A stretch of DNA of 64,000 nt from Ginsengibacter hankyongi (GCF_008710285.1 NZ_VYQF01000002.1:496001-560000); one strand, 5' to 3'; numbered from the stretch's first letter, positions 38,415 to 47,927 are shown. A program made the numbers and translations. The notes: generated by a model from the sequence alone, not told the origin.

Positions 38415-39863
38415 ATGCATTTAAATTGGATTTTAATTTCCGCTGTATATATAATCATTGTAATTGCGGTTTGCCTACGCATCGTTTATGATACAAGAAG
38501 CTCCACCAAAACTATTGCTTACCTGCTGCTTAGCATTCTTGTGCCCGTAGCAGGGATTCTTTTTTACCTGGTGTTTGGCGTTAACTACTGGAAGCTGAAA
38601 TTATATAATAAAAAGTCTGCTGAAGGCAAAAAGATACTCGACAAACTGGAAAAGGAGTGGGAAATACCAACCGCCGAATTTTTAAAAAAATCAGGCTATG
38701 TACTAGAAGGTAATTATGAACTGGCGGCTATGTTATTGAAGGAATTGCACACTCCGCTTAGCGGCGGAAATAAAGTTAAGATACTGGTGAACGGAGAAGA
38801 AAAATTTCCTGAAGTTTTGACGGCTCTAAAAGAAGCAAAACATCATATTCATCTTGAATATTATATTTATGAAAATGATAGTATTGGAAAGGAGATTGAA
38901 AATATTCTTATCGCAAAAGCGAAAGAAGGAATTCAGGTAAAGTTTATTTATGACGATTTTGGAAGCCCTTCCATTAATAAAAAAATGGAGATAAGATTAA
39001 AAGAAGCAGGCGTAGAAGTTTATCCGTTTCAAAAGGTGCTGTTTTATCTCCTTGCCAACAGGCTTAATTATCGCAACCACCGTAAAATAATTGTTATTGA
39101 CGGGCAAACGGCTTTTACAGGTGGCATCAATGTTTCAGACAAATATATTAATAACAAACCAGGAAGGCTTTATTGGCGTGATACTCATATTCGCATAGAC
39201 GGACCCGGCGTGTTTTACCTGCAATATCTTTTTTTCACAGACTGGAACTTTTGCTGCGGCAAAAAAATTAAACCTTCTTTTGAACATTTTGTGGCAGGTA
39301 AAACATTTCCGGAAAATACTTTTTTGCAGGTTGTGGCCAGTGGACCTGATGCAGACCAGCCCGCAATTCTTTTTTCGATATTACAGGCTATCAATCTTGC
39401 CACCAAAGAAATATTGATCACTTCTCCTTATTTAATTCCCGGAGACACAATTTTAGATGCTTTAAAGGTCGCTGCTCTAAGCGGCCTTTCGGTTAAACTT
39501 TTAGTTCCCGGCATCAGTGATTCAAAATTGGTAAATGCTGCCTCCAGATCTTATTATGGTGAGTTATTGTTTGCCGGGATAGATATCTATTTATATAATA
39601 AAGGATTTGTGCATGCAAAAACTATGGTAACAGACGGCAAGTTTTCCGTTATAGGAACTGCTAATATGGATATGCGTAGTTTCGAATTAAATTTTGAAGT
39701 GAATGTATTATTATACGATGAAAAAATCTCAAAGAAACTTCGTTCTATATTTTTTGAAGACCTGAAGGATGCAAAAAAAATTGACGCAAAAAAATGGAAT
39801 AAGCGGCCGGTTTATAAACAATTACCGGAAAAGCTTGCCCGGTTATTTTCACCTGTAATGTAA
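38415..39863 (+). CDS. cls: Cardiolipin synthase
   Basis: A 482-residue phospholipase-D-superfamily enzyme that joins two phosphatidylglycerols to cardiolipin. Two N-terminal membrane segments (about residues 5-25 and 36-55) are followed by two HKD motifs: NHRKIIVIDGQTAFTGG (first) and HAKTMVTDGKFSVIGTANMD (second). LEYYIYENDSIG and SPYLIPGD are further family stretches. Length and layout match ClsA-type enzymes. Confidence 0.94.
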   Translation: MHLNWILISAVYIIIVIAVCLRIVYDTRSSTKTIAYLLLSILVPVAGILFYLVFGVNYWKLKLYNKKSAEGKKILDKLEKEWEIPTAEFLKKSGYVLEGNYELAAMLLKELHTPLSGGNKVKILVNGEEKFPEVLTALKEAKHHIHLEYYIYENDSIGKEIENILIAKAKEGIQVKFIYDDFGSPSINKKMEIRLKEAGVEVYPFQKVLFYLLANRLNYRNHRKIIVIDGQTAFTGGINVSDKYINNKPGRLYWRDTHIRIDGPGVFYLQYLFFTDWNFCCGKKIKPSFEHFVAGKTFPENTFLQVVASGPDADQPAILFSILQAINLATKEILITSPYLIPGDTILDALKVAALSGLSVKLLVPGISDSKLVNAASRSYYGELLFAGIDIYLYNKGFVHAKTMVTDGKFSVIGTANMDMRSFELNFEVNVLLYDEKISKKLRSIFFEDLKDAKKIDAKKWNKRPVYKQLPEKLARLFSPVM

Positions 39864-39932
39864 AACGAGTTAATTATTTAATAGCGGAAATAGATATAAC
39901 GGTAACGGTTAAACGTTACAAAGGAAAAATAT

Positions 39933-40133
39933 TTACTTAACAACAGCCCTGGTATTCTTTACTTCTGCAGCTGTTATTGCAGATGCTTTATTTTTAGAAT
40001 TATCCCGGATGCAGGTAGAACATCTGCAACCTCCTATCTTTCTTCGTCTGCGCCCATTAAAAGAAAAGCAGGTGCTTACAACAGTAATAATGTCTTTATT
40101 CCTTAATGAGATGTTTGTTAAAACCTGCCGCAA
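39933..40133 (-). CDS. Possible small Cys-containing protein
   Basis: A 66-codon frame with GRRRRKIGGCRCSTCIRDNSKN in the middle, overlapping the end of the YdcF-like gene by 38 bases. The CRCSTC cluster could bind metal, but no family is recognised, the start is uncertain (a shorter version could begin inside), and composition is only mildly protein-like. Between it and cls lies a short palindrome, GTAACG...CGTTAC (39902-39919). Confidence 0.3.
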   Translation of the reverse strand: MRQVLTNISLRNKDIITVVSTCFSFNGRRRRKIGGCRCSTCIRDNSKNKASAITAAEVKNTRAVVK

Positions 40134-40746
40134 CTAATTTTTCATAAGCCTCGTATACCTGCGGCGGTATTTCCTGGAAAATTTGAAATCCTCTTTCAGG
40201 ATAAATTATAATTCGCTGAAGATCGCCCGTCATTATATTAATAACTTTTTCAATTAAAATATCAGCAGTATGATATTTGTCAAAAGGTATTTGCGGCGAG
40301 GTGATCAATAATTTTTTTTCGGGCCAATGCATCTTAAACGTAGCGTATGACCTGCGTTCCATGTAAGGCTTTTGTACCACAATAAAACTTGAAGGATGAA
40401 TATTTTTTTGCGCAAGAAGTTTTTGTGTAAATAAAATATTTTCACCGGTGTTTGTTGATTTGTTTTCAATTAAAATATGTTGCTCCGGAACGCCCTTTTG
40501 TATGGCAATAGCCGCAAACTGATCTGCTTCAGGTTCAGTCCAAGTTTCCTTTGTAAAATTTCCCAAGCCACCCGACATGATAATAAACGGAGCCCATCCT
40601 TCGAGATATAATTCTGCAGCCCTTTCTGCAACTCTGAGGTCGTGACTTCCTAACGCAAGTATGCAATCACTCTTTTCCAGCTGGTGATTCATGTGATGAT
40701 AATCCCAGAGAATTTGTGCCAATGAAAATGTTTCAGAAGTGATCAT
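40096..40746 (-). CDS. YdcF-like DUF218 protein
   Basis: A 216-residue DUF218 protein. The family hallmarks are DCILALGSHDLRVAERAAELY near the start, IIMSGGLGNFT, and the region STNTGENI followed by VVQKPYMERRSYATF. E. coli YdcF binds S-adenosylmethionine; envelope-anchored relatives act in antigen or vancomycin-resistance contexts. This one has no membrane anchor and is probably cytoplasmic. Function unproven. It is read in the same direction as the exported hydrolase upstream, with 69 bases between. Confidence 0.82.
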   Translation of the reverse strand: MITSETFSLAQILWDYHHMNHQLEKSDCILALGSHDLRVAERAAELYLEGWAPFIIMSGGLGNFTKETWTEPEADQFAAIAIQKGVPEQHILIENKSTNTGENILFTQKLLAQKNIHPSSFIVVQKPYMERRSYATFKMHWPEKKLLITSPQIPFDKYHTADILIEKVINIMTGDLQRIIIYPERGFQIFQEIPPQVYEAYEKLVAAGFNKHLIKE

Positions 40747-40815
40747 AGATTAATTTCAACGGGTGAATTATAAAGATATTCGTGTAGCCGTACCGTTATA
40801 ATGCAGGAAGGCATA

Positions 40816-41691
40816 TTATTTTATTTTTTTAATAAAAGGAGCATTACTTATAAAAAGGTAGAAATTATCTGGATGTTGAATGATATCGTTATGTGCATGG
40901 GAAGTATGAATAAAAATAACTTTATTTTCTCTCATAATTTCCGGAGATACATCCTGTTCCTCCAACGAATCTGGAGGAATCTTCAAATCATTTACCTGGC
41001 GCATCATCTCTTTTGAATTATCAAAAGTACCGCCGCTATCCGTATAAAGATCTATAAAACGATGGTCCTTGCCCGATGTAATCCATTTCAAGAATTTATC
41101 GGTATCAGCATACAATGCATCAAATAAAATAACTTCGTCTACAGGCACGTTACCATTTTGCAAAATGTTAGCCATCACCCTGTAGGCACCACTGTGGCCG
41201 GCGAGAACAACATGGCCCGTATTACAGCGCGGAGTAATAACTTTTTCATTCTTTAGCTTTTGAAGCACATCTCCAACGAGGCCCTTAAATACATTTTCCT
41301 GTTCTAACTTGCCCCCGTAACTGTCAGGCGCATCCTTTGCAGTTTCTGCCAACACTAATACAGCATTGGTTCTGGATTCATCGAATTGTCTTGATAATCC
41401 ATATCTTACCAAAGCGCTGTCTATGTTATTGCCCCACCCGTGAAACCAAAAAATCATATCAATTTTTTTCTTTAGATGAAAATTTTTTGGTGCAATAATT
41501 ATCACCGAACTATCAGAATAATGTTCAGCAGCGCTATATAAAACATTATTGTAAACATGCCCTTTGCTTCTGCCTGTATCAGGAAAAGAAGTATGCGAAG
41601 AAGTTATGGTGAAGTAATTAAGATTTGACTGGCCCTCGCCAACAATGTAAAGGTTTAATAAAACAGCCAGAGCTAAAATTCTTTGTAACAT
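40816..41691 (-). CDS. Exported alpha/beta hydrolase-like protein
   Basis: A 291-residue exported protein (signal MLQRILALAVLLNLYIVGEGQ). IDMIFWFHGWGNN marks the oxyanion region and VVLAGHSGAYRVM the nucleophile elbow (G-H-S-G-A). An Asp candidate lies in VILFDALYADTDKF and a His in HTSHAHND. It resembles secreted esterase/depolymerase-like hydrolases; the substrate is unknown. The gene is not obviously linked to its neighbours. Confidence 0.75.
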   Translation of the reverse strand: MLQRILALAVLLNLYIVGEGQSNLNYFTITSSHTSFPDTGRSKGHVYNNVLYSAAEHYSDSSVIIIAPKNFHLKKKIDMIFWFHGWGNNIDSALVRYGLSRQFDESRTNAVLVLAETAKDAPDSYGGKLEQENVFKGLVGDVLQKLKNEKVITPRCNTGHVVLAGHSGAYRVMANILQNGNVPVDEVILFDALYADTDKFLKWITSGKDHRFIDLYTDSGGTFDNSKEMMRQVNDLKIPPDSLEEQDVSPEIMRENKVIFIHTSHAHNDIIQHPDNFYLFISNAPFIKKIK

Positions 41692-41847
41692 ATCCTTAAA
41701 TTATGACGGCTAAATATAAGAAACGAAGTTGTTTAAATTTTTTTTATAATTAGATGATAGTTTAGTAACCTGAAAAGAAAAACCTTTCAATGTTACAGCC
41801 TGAAAAAATATCTATACTGTTGATTCGCAAAAAAGAATATGGAAACA

Positions 41848-42138
41848 TTACTGTATTCTTGATAGCTTTTTAAAATCGTTGGTAATCCTTGCATTTACGA
41901 TGCCGGTTGTATCCCTGTTATTAAAACCATGGAACTCGCAGAAGTAAACATTCTTAACCGCATCAGGATAGTAGCTCACGTCTTTTATATTAATTTGTAC
42001 TCCCGGCTTTAGTGTTTTATGCAAGTAATCATCCATATTTTCTATCAGCTTATTTTGCAAAGCGGTTCCCGATAGCACCTTAGGCTTACACCCAACAGTA
42101 AGAAAGAATAATAGAATAAAAGTGAAAAAATATTTCGT
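41848..42138 (-). pseudogene. Small lipoprotein gene whose ATG has become ACG
   Basis: Leftward from 42138 a frame reads ACG AAA TAT TTT, then encodes a textbook lipoprotein signal (KYFFTFILLFFLTVGC, with lipobox TVGC) and about 80 further residues ending at 41848. The frame has no ATG, GTG or TTG ahead of the signal: a TAA lies a few codons upstream. The first possible start, a GTG at 42078, comes after the lipobox and would discard the signal. A single T-to-C change of an original ATG at 42136-42138 explains this. The gene may be silent or translated poorly from ACG. The body is otherwise intact; family unknown. Confidence 0.6.
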
Positions 42139-42257
42139 AAAATTTTAAAAATAAAATAAATAATTAGAAGAAATTTTATTGAAGGCGTTGAATTACTACT
42201 AAATATTCTTATTTCCGGAATCATCATATTTATTAAGTTATTGTAATTTCATCAGCC

Positions 42258-43076
42258 ATGATAAAACGTATTATACCAACATCCGGCGAAGAACTCCCGG
42301 TTATAGGGCTCGGTACCTGGAAATCATTTGATGTTTCCATTGATAAATATCCCGAACTCAAAAATGTGCTTAAAGAATTGCATATTGGGGGAGCCAGACT
42401 AATAAATAGTTCGCCTATGTATGGAAAATCGGAACAGGTGATTGGAGATATAACTGCCGGGATAGACGCAGTTGATAATTTTTTTTATGCTACCAAAGTA
42501 TGGACTACCGGTTTACAGGAAGGCGTCATGCAAATGGAAACTTCCATGGCTAAGATGAAAAGAAAGAAAATGGATCTTATTCAAATCCATAATCTCATTG
42601 ATTGGAAAACTCATTTACCGCAATTGCGCCGCTGGAAAGAAGAAGGCAAAATTCGGTATATTGGTATCACACATTATACTGATGCCTATCATGAAGAACT
42701 GGAGCGCATTATGAGAGCAGAAAAGCCTGACTTCGTACAGTTTAATTATTCTATTATGGCCCGCAATGCAGAAAGGCGTTTACTGGATGCCGCTGCCAGC
42801 CTGGGTATAGACACACTGATCAACCGACCCTTCGGCGAAGGGAGCCTGTTCGCCAAAGTAAGAAATAAGCCTTTACCTAAATGGGCATCTGAATATAATA
42901 TGAAAAACTGGAGCACTTATTTTTTAAAATACATTATTGCAAATCCGGCTGTTACATGCGTAATACCGGCTACTGCCAATCCGCAATATGCACATGATAA
43001 TGTAATGGCTGCTACCGGGAACCTTCCGGATATGTCGGTTAAAAAGAAAATGGTAGATTATTTACATGATTTGTGA
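42258..43076 (+). CDS. Aldo/keto reductase with Asp-to-Asn in the tetrad
   Basis: A 272-residue aldo/keto reductase. ELPVIGLGTWKSFDV opens the barrel; Tyr55 (SSPMYGKSE), Lys80 (YATKVW) and His110 (IQIHNL) of the catalytic tetrad are present. The usual Asp, two to five residues before the YG motif (I-D-T/S-A/S), is Asn50 here (LINSSPMYG). Asp normally tunes the Lys-Tyr pair, so activity may be reduced or altered. It may start a rightward operon with the squalene/phytoene-synthase-like gene 103 bases downstream. Confidence 0.88.
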   Translation: MIKRIIPTSGEELPVIGLGTWKSFDVSIDKYPELKNVLKELHIGGARLINSSPMYGKSEQVIGDITAGIDAVDNFFYATKVWTTGLQEGVMQMETSMAKMKRKKMDLIQIHNLIDWKTHLPQLRRWKEEGKIRYIGITHYTDAYHEELERIMRAEKPDFVQFNYSIMARNAERRLLDAAASLGIDTLINRPFGEGSLFAKVRNKPLPKWASEYNMKNWSTYFLKYIIANPAVTCVIPATANPQYAHDNVMAATGNLPDMSVKKKMVDYLHDL

Positions 43077-43179
43077 CAGGGCGGTTAATGAATTACGCCA
43101 TATCAGTCCTCTGTATGATTAAACTCATAAAATTCTTTATCCTGATTGCCGATTTTCATATCGATAAAAAAATGACTGC

Positions 43180-44067
43180 ATGATGGATTTGGCTGAACAT
43201 GCGAAGAAGATGCGCTTAATTGTATATAAGCATATGCTTAATACTAGAGGTTGGAAATACAAGGCTTTTTTACGATACCTGCGATTTTTCAAATACATAT
43301 CTTTTGCAAAGCGAAGAGGAGAATTCCTGGAGTCTTATTATACACTAATGCGCTACCTTGATGATATTGTTGATGGAGATGCTCCATTACCGAAAGATTA
43401 TGCAAATGGCGTTGATTATATTATTGATAAAATCAAATTCTCTAAGAAGCCCGTTGATCCTATTGACGAAGTCGATTACCTGATGCTTCATTGTTTTAAT
43501 GTGGCAAATAGTTTTGGAGAAGATTTTACTTCAGAAACGGAAGATATTCTTAATTCACTTCTTTTCGATGCACACCGAAAGGACAAATGGATTGTTTTCC
43601 CGGAAAAAGAACTCCAATCACATTTTCATCTCATGGATATAAGAGGTACTATTAAGGCCACTTTAAAAATTTTTAAAGAAGACCCGGATAAATATCATTT
43701 CCTGGAACCCCTGGGTACAGCCAGCCGTTATCAGTATGACCTGGAAGATTTTGAAGATGATATAAAAGCAGGCTATGTAAATATTTCAGCGGAGGATTGC
43801 AGCTTGTTTGGTATTAGTCCGGATGAATTATATGATAAAGATTCTGAAGCTGTAAAAGAATGGTTGCGTTATCACGCACAAAAAGGATTGGATTTACTGG
43901 AAGAGCACCACTGCTTGCTACCTCAGGCAAAATTTTCCTGGCTGGCAAGAGCAACTTTCCCCCTGGTTTATGAATTACCGGCAAAGAAATGTTTTCAAAA
44001 AATACTGGCGGAAATAAAAATATCAGGGATAAAAAATAATGCATGTATTCAGCCTGTGATGGAATAA
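43180..44067 (+). CDS. Squalene/phytoene-synthase-like prenyl enzyme
   Basis: A 295-residue, helical protein of the squalene/phytoene synthase fold. The first aspartate motif is YLDDIVD (residues 59-65, with the family's preceding YYTLMR), and the second is LEDFEDDIKAGYVNIS (188-203), which matches the D-x-x-E-D-x-x-x-G-x-x form of the family. These bind magnesium and prenyl diphosphates. The protein is diverged in between. No carotenoid desaturase, hopene cyclase or prenyl transferase is near, so squalene or phytoene as product cannot be assumed. It sits 115 bases upstream of the methyltransferase/Lgt-like fusion, suggesting a lipid-related pathway. Confidence 0.8.
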   Translation: MMDLAEHAKKMRLIVYKHMLNTRGWKYKAFLRYLRFFKYISFAKRRGEFLESYYTLMRYLDDIVDGDAPLPKDYANGVDYIIDKIKFSKKPVDPIDEVDYLMLHCFNVANSFGEDFTSETEDILNSLLFDAHRKDKWIVFPEKELQSHFHLMDIRGTIKATLKIFKEDPDKYHFLEPLGTASRYQYDLEDFEDDIKAGYVNISAEDCSLFGISPDELYDKDSEAVKEWLRYHAQKGLDLLEEHHCLLPQAKFSWLARATFPLVYELPAKKCFQKILAEIKISGIKNNACIQPVME

Positions 44068-44182
44068 AATACTGAAATATTTTTTGCTGAGAAATGGGTC
44101 AGGGAAGGCTTATAAATTTTTTATGCACAAAAATCCGATAGCATAAAAGTAAACTCCTCTGCTAGGTTAAATTCTTATTAAG

Positions 44183-46078
44183 ATGAAAAAAGAAGAACTA
44201 TCCGGCAAAATTCTTTATGCAATATTATTTCTTGCCTTTATTCCATTGCTGCAATTGTGGTGGGCCCAATCTCTTGAAAATATTGTTCGTTTTCCAGCCA
44301 TTGAATCCCAGGCTGGCGGAATGATCATTGGTATTTCAGGATTACTCCTGATGGGATGGGCTATGTTTTCACTCAAAAAATTTGGTAAGGGCTTGCCCAT
44401 GAATGCTTACCCCCCTGTCCATTTTGTAAAAAAGGGACCCTATCATTTTTTACGCCACCCCATTTACTGGGGTTATTGTATGCTAATGACAGGCGTGTTT
44501 ATTTCTATAGGTTCAGCCGGTGGGCTTTGGATTGTAACCCCCATATCTTTATTGGCCATTATTGCTTTGGTGCTGGGTTATGAAAAGATTGATTTGAAAG
44601 ACCGGTTCAGAGATGCCGATATGTCTGTACTACTGGATATTCCTTCATCTGCTGATTCATTCCCGTCTTTAGTAAAAAGAATAGTTTCAGTTTTTTGGGT
44701 TATAGCACTTTTAATAACTTCAAACTATGTCGTTTGGTTTTTAACTCATGGTTCCACTTCGATATTGCCTGATTCAAGAGGCTTAAAATATTTTAACAGG
44801 CTCAATGGTATTCAATTCCTGGCAGTTCCATTCATTTTGTTGGTGCCTCTTATCGTAAAAAGCAATATCCTTCTTCATCGTTGGGTGATTTCGGTTTTAT
44901 CCGGAATTGCATTGTGTGTTTATATTTCATTACTGTGGCCATCAGTTGGGGCCCAATATTTTTATGCAGGAAACCAGCAAGCGGGTAGTAATGAATCATC
45001 GATTCTTTTAAGTGTTCCCGTTTTTCTTACACTTCTTTCCGCCGCTACCTATAGCCGGCAATTCAAGAAATGGACGTTACCCGTTATGGGTTTCTCAATT
45101 ATTATTATTTTTCTGCAATTAACCAATACCCGCTCTTTTACAGTTAATTTAATTGTGTCTGTTTTTATTTCCCTTGTAACAGCTAATTCTTCCGCTATTT
45201 GGTTGTTTATCCGTAAGACTGCAGAAACAATTGCCAACTCATGGAAAGAATGGATATTCGGTCATGTCAGAATAATCAATCACGGCATTTATGTGGGCCT
45301 GGGAAGTTTTGCCGGTATTCTTTTTTGCGGCTTATTAGTAGGCCAGGCATATGCATGGGGTATTTTGATATTTGCTTTTGTAGTAACTGTTTTTGCAGCA
45401 TTATGGGCGCAGCTCATTGAAGGGTCTGATAAATTGAAAAGACCATTTGGTTATTACGGAGCTTTAGTTGGAATCTTCTTTGCCAGTGCAATACTTTGGT
45501 GGATGGGTTACAATGGGTGGGTGGTTATCGGAGTTATTTCCGTTGTTATGCCATGGGTTCAGGCGACCGGTCGTTTGCGTTGCCTGGTAAATGGTTGTTG
45601 CCATGGTAAACCAACCAGCAATACTAATCTCGGCATCCGTTATTTTCATTCCCGTTCACGGGTTTGCAATATTTCCGGGTTAAAAGGAGAATATCTTCAT
45701 CCTACACAGGTATATTCAATTCTTTGGCTGTTTGTTGTGGGCTTTTTATTACTGGCTTTATGGCTGAATAAATTTTCTTATTCATTTATTTTTGGGATGT
45801 ATCTTATTCTCACCAGTACAGGCCGGTTTGTAGAAGAGGCGTACAGGGGTGAAGTGCAAACTCCTGTTTGGAAAGGATTGCGTTTATATCAATGGGCCGC
45901 TATTTTTTCGGTTATAACAGGAATCGTTTTCACTACAATCAATGTTCAACTGGCAGAACTTCACCCGGGATATGGGTGGGAGATATGGGTGGCAGCACTC
46001 CTTGGCGGATTTTTTATCCTCTTTGCAATGGGAGTAGATTTCCCCCGCTCCAACGCCCGGTTTTCAAGACTGGTATAA
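44183..46078 (+). CDS. Polytopic fusion: ICMT-like methyltransferase end plus Lgt-like end
   Basis: A 631-residue membrane protein with at least 14 hydrophobic segments. Residues about 1-150 resemble isoprenylcysteine/phospholipid methyltransferases: KKGPYHFLRHPIYWGY at 83-98 is the SAM-binding signature. Residues about 160-350 are membrane segments of no family I recognise. Residues about 360-580 resemble prolipoprotein diacylglyceryl transferase (Lgt): RPFGYYGALVG at 420-430, GRLRCLVNGCCHGKP at 463-477, YLHPTQVY at 504-511 and GRFVEEAYRGE at 547-557. Both enzyme types act on lipids or lipidated Cys in the membrane. One chain could therefore transfer and cap a lipid group. Specific substrate unknown. 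Confidence 0.75.
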   Translation: MKKEELSGKILYAILFLAFIPLLQLWWAQSLENIVRFPAIESQAGGMIIGISGLLLMGWAMFSLKKFGKGLPMNAYPPVHFVKKGPYHFLRHPIYWGYCMLMTGVFISIGSAGGLWIVTPISLLAIIALVLGYEKIDLKDRFRDADMSVLLDIPSSADSFPSLVKRIVSVFWVIALLITSNYVVWFLTHGSTSILPDSRGLKYFNRLNGIQFLAVPFILLVPLIVKSNILLHRWVISVLSGIALCVYISLLWPSVGAQYFYAGNQQAGSNESSILLSVPVFLTLLSAATYSRQFKKWTLPVMGFSIIIIFLQLTNTRSFTVNLIVSVFISLVTANSSAIWLFIRKTAETIANSWKEWIFGHVRIINHGIYVGLGSFAGILFCGLLVGQAYAWGILIFAFVVTVFAALWAQLIEGSDKLKRPFGYYGALVGIFFASAILWWMGYNGWVVIGVISVVMPWVQATGRLRCLVNGCCHGKPTSNTNLGIRYFHSRSRVCNISGLKGEYLHPTQVYSILWLFVVGFLLLALWLNKFSYSFIFGMYLILTSTGRFVEEAYRGEVQTPVWKGLRLYQWAAIFSVITGIVFTTINVQLAELHPGYGWEIWVAALLGGFFILFAMGVDFPRSNARFSRLV

Positions 46079-46089
46079 GTTGAAAAAGA

Positions 46090-46112
46090 GTTTCAATTTA
46101 CTCTATTGAAAC
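46090..46112. terminator. Hairpin between convergent genes
   Basis: GTTTCAAT (46090-46097) pairs perfectly with ATTGAAAC (46105-46112) around 7 bases. It sits between the fusion gene and the convergent lipoprotein gene. On the minus strand a short T-run (CTCTTTTTC) follows; on the plus strand the tail is CCCTTTATA. It may terminate both ways. Confidence 0.5.
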
Positions 46113-46166
46113 CCTTTATAATTCCGGTCGAGTGGATTTATTTTAAACTGTGTTCAATAACCCCTT

Positions 46167-47927
46167 TCAATTTGAAGCCTCGTTCATATGTGCAGCTAAA
46201 GACTGCCATTGCTCCATTTCCTGGTACTTCTCTCTTGAAAATCGATCAAATTCGCCTGGTTTTTTAAACTCTTTTAACCTCGATACATTCGCTTTTACAG
46301 GATACGTTTTTTGCATATGGTAATATCCACTTGAAGCAAGAAAATAAGAAATAGTATTATTTTCCAACTTTTCCGGAACCTGGAACCCAAGGCCAATGCT
46401 TTCATCATTATTCAACACAGCATAATTCTTATCTATTTTGGCCACCTGTTCTTTCTGGTCTCCCCTTTGAATATTATAGGCTGAAGAAGGATCCATGGTA
46501 AAGGTCTTGAGTGACTCTGCCGGAGAGTAATCTATTGCTGCATAATCCAGGTCCCAGAACCGGTAAACTGTTTCAAGTTTGATACGAAAATGGGTGCTCT
46601 TATTCTCAGGTAATTTAATTTCCATAACCATATCCCGGTAGCCTTCGGTTCCACTTAAAGGAAAGTATCCCGCATAATCCCATTTTCCCTCATTCTCTAC
46701 ATAAACTTTTATCGGAAGCCCATGCTTTAATAAAAATGCTTTCATCTTCTCAGCGCTTGTGTTTTCCCAATAATCGCGGTGGCGTGAATATTTTTCTCCA
46801 AATAATAAAGTATACTCATCATTTATCGCAGCAGCCCAATTACTATTTTTTGCACGGATCAGTAATCTTGCTTTCCCATTTTCTAATGGTTTTTTGAAAG
46901 TCAGGTATGCTTTTGAAAATTCTTCTTTAGGGTTGTATGTATTGAACGCAAACGTATTCCCATCCGCCCTGCTTAAAGTCTCCTTTAAATCCCGGCCGTC
47001 AGGCACCGTCACTGCCTCTGGAAGCTCTGGATGGCTTATTGCATAAAATTTACCATTTCCATCAACGGTTATCTGTGAACCTGGCCTGTGGTATACACCA
47101 ATGAGTTGGGCTGAATTGAGGAATTGAATTTCGTTGTCATGGCCGGATATACGCAAACGGATGTCAGAATTTTCAGGTTGTAAATCTCCAAGCGGAAGAT
47201 AGTCAATCCGCTCAAGGTTGGCATACACAGCACCGCTGAAAATACCATTCTGAAAATCAAAATTCCCTTTTTGTTCTACATATACCTGTGGGCAGCCGCA
47301 TTCACCATTCGTTGTGGAACTAGGTGGAGGAGATGATACACCACCACCTCCTGATCCTGCCGCAAGAACCACAACAACCAGTGCAACGCCAGCTGCTATC
47401 CCAACAATACTCAACACGATGCTCGAGTTGGTCTTTTTTTTGTTAAATTCATAAACATCCATCCTATATATATCCGAAAAAGGGATTTTTACCGCTGGAT
47501 ATTCTGTACTAGCCGACTTCTTATAATTAACATAGAGATGCACTTCTGACAACAGGGAAGCTTCATTTTTATTTTTGAGAGGAAGGGCTTCATTACTCTC
47601 TGGATACAATCGGGTGGTATGTTCTTTCAGCAATGGTCCGCTTTTTCCTTCAATTGCATTGTTGTTAATGGAGACATTTGAAAGTGCCAAAAGGGAGTCT
47701 TGATAGTGTATAATAAAATATTTATTGGCGTTCTTCAGTTTTTCAATTGTGGTTGAATCAGCAGAAGTGGTTGTTCCGGTAGAATAAAATTTTTTAAAAC
47801 ATCCTGCAAGAATAAGCATCCCTAAAACCAGTAAAATGTACAATTTTCCTCTCCACCTTACAACAAGTAGCAATGGAAAGAAAAATAAGGTAGTGTAGCG
47901 TGACAAGCGGGGAATAATCGGTTTCAT
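46167..47927 (-). CDS. Large lipoprotein with second membrane segment and LERIDYLPL domain
   Basis: A 586-residue envelope protein. A lipobox (LILAGC, Cys43) follows an unusually long leader, so the true start may be an internal codon nearer the hydrophobic stretch. A second hydrophobic segment (SSIVLSIVGIAAGVALVVVVLAAG, about residues 168-191) is followed by a Gly/Ser/Pro linker and a Cys pair (GECGCPQVY). Then comes a beta-rich region with YANLERIDYLPLGDLQPENSDIRLRIS, a stretch I recognise from other uncharacterised Bacteroidota lipoproteins. No catalytic motif is evident. It lies 124 bases downstream of the radical SAM gene on the same strand, so the two may be functionally linked. Confidence 0.6.
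   Translation of the reverse strand: MKPIIPRLSRYTTLFFFPLLLVVRWRGKLYILLVLGMLILAGCFKKFYSTGTTTSADSTTIEKLKNANKYFIIHYQDSLLALSNVSINNNAIEGKSGPLLKEHTTRLYPESNEALPLKNKNEASLLSEVHLYVNYKKSASTEYPAVKIPFSDIYRMDVYEFNKKKTNSSIVLSIVGIAAGVALVVVVLAAGSGGGGVSSPPPSSTTNGECGCPQVYVEQKGNFDFQNGIFSGAVYANLERIDYLPLGDLQPENSDIRLRISGHDNEIQFLNSAQLIGVYHRPGSQITVDGNGKFYAISHPELPEAVTVPDGRDLKETLSRADGNTFAFNTYNPKEEFSKAYLTFKKPLENGKARLLIRAKNSNWAAAINDEYTLLFGEKYSRHRDYWENTSAEKMKAFLLKHGLPIKVYVENEGKWDYAGYFPLSGTEGYRDMVMEIKLPENKSTHFRIKLETVYRFWDLDYAAIDYSPAESLKTFTMDPSSAYNIQRGDQKEQVAKIDKNYAVLNNDESIGLGFQVPEKLENNTISYFLASSGYYHMQKTYPVKANVSRLKEFKKPGEFDRFSREKYQEMEQWQSLAAHMNEASN

Noticed and set aside
39902-39919. GTAACG-GTTAAA-CGTTAC palindrome after cls
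   Set aside because: Too short, lacks a T-run and has no second copy; neither a terminator nor an operator can be supported.
42045-42227. 60-codon leftward frame overlapping the lipoprotein gene with the ACG start
   Set aside because: It is another frame of the same stretch with hydrophobic, A+T-driven composition and no matching domain.
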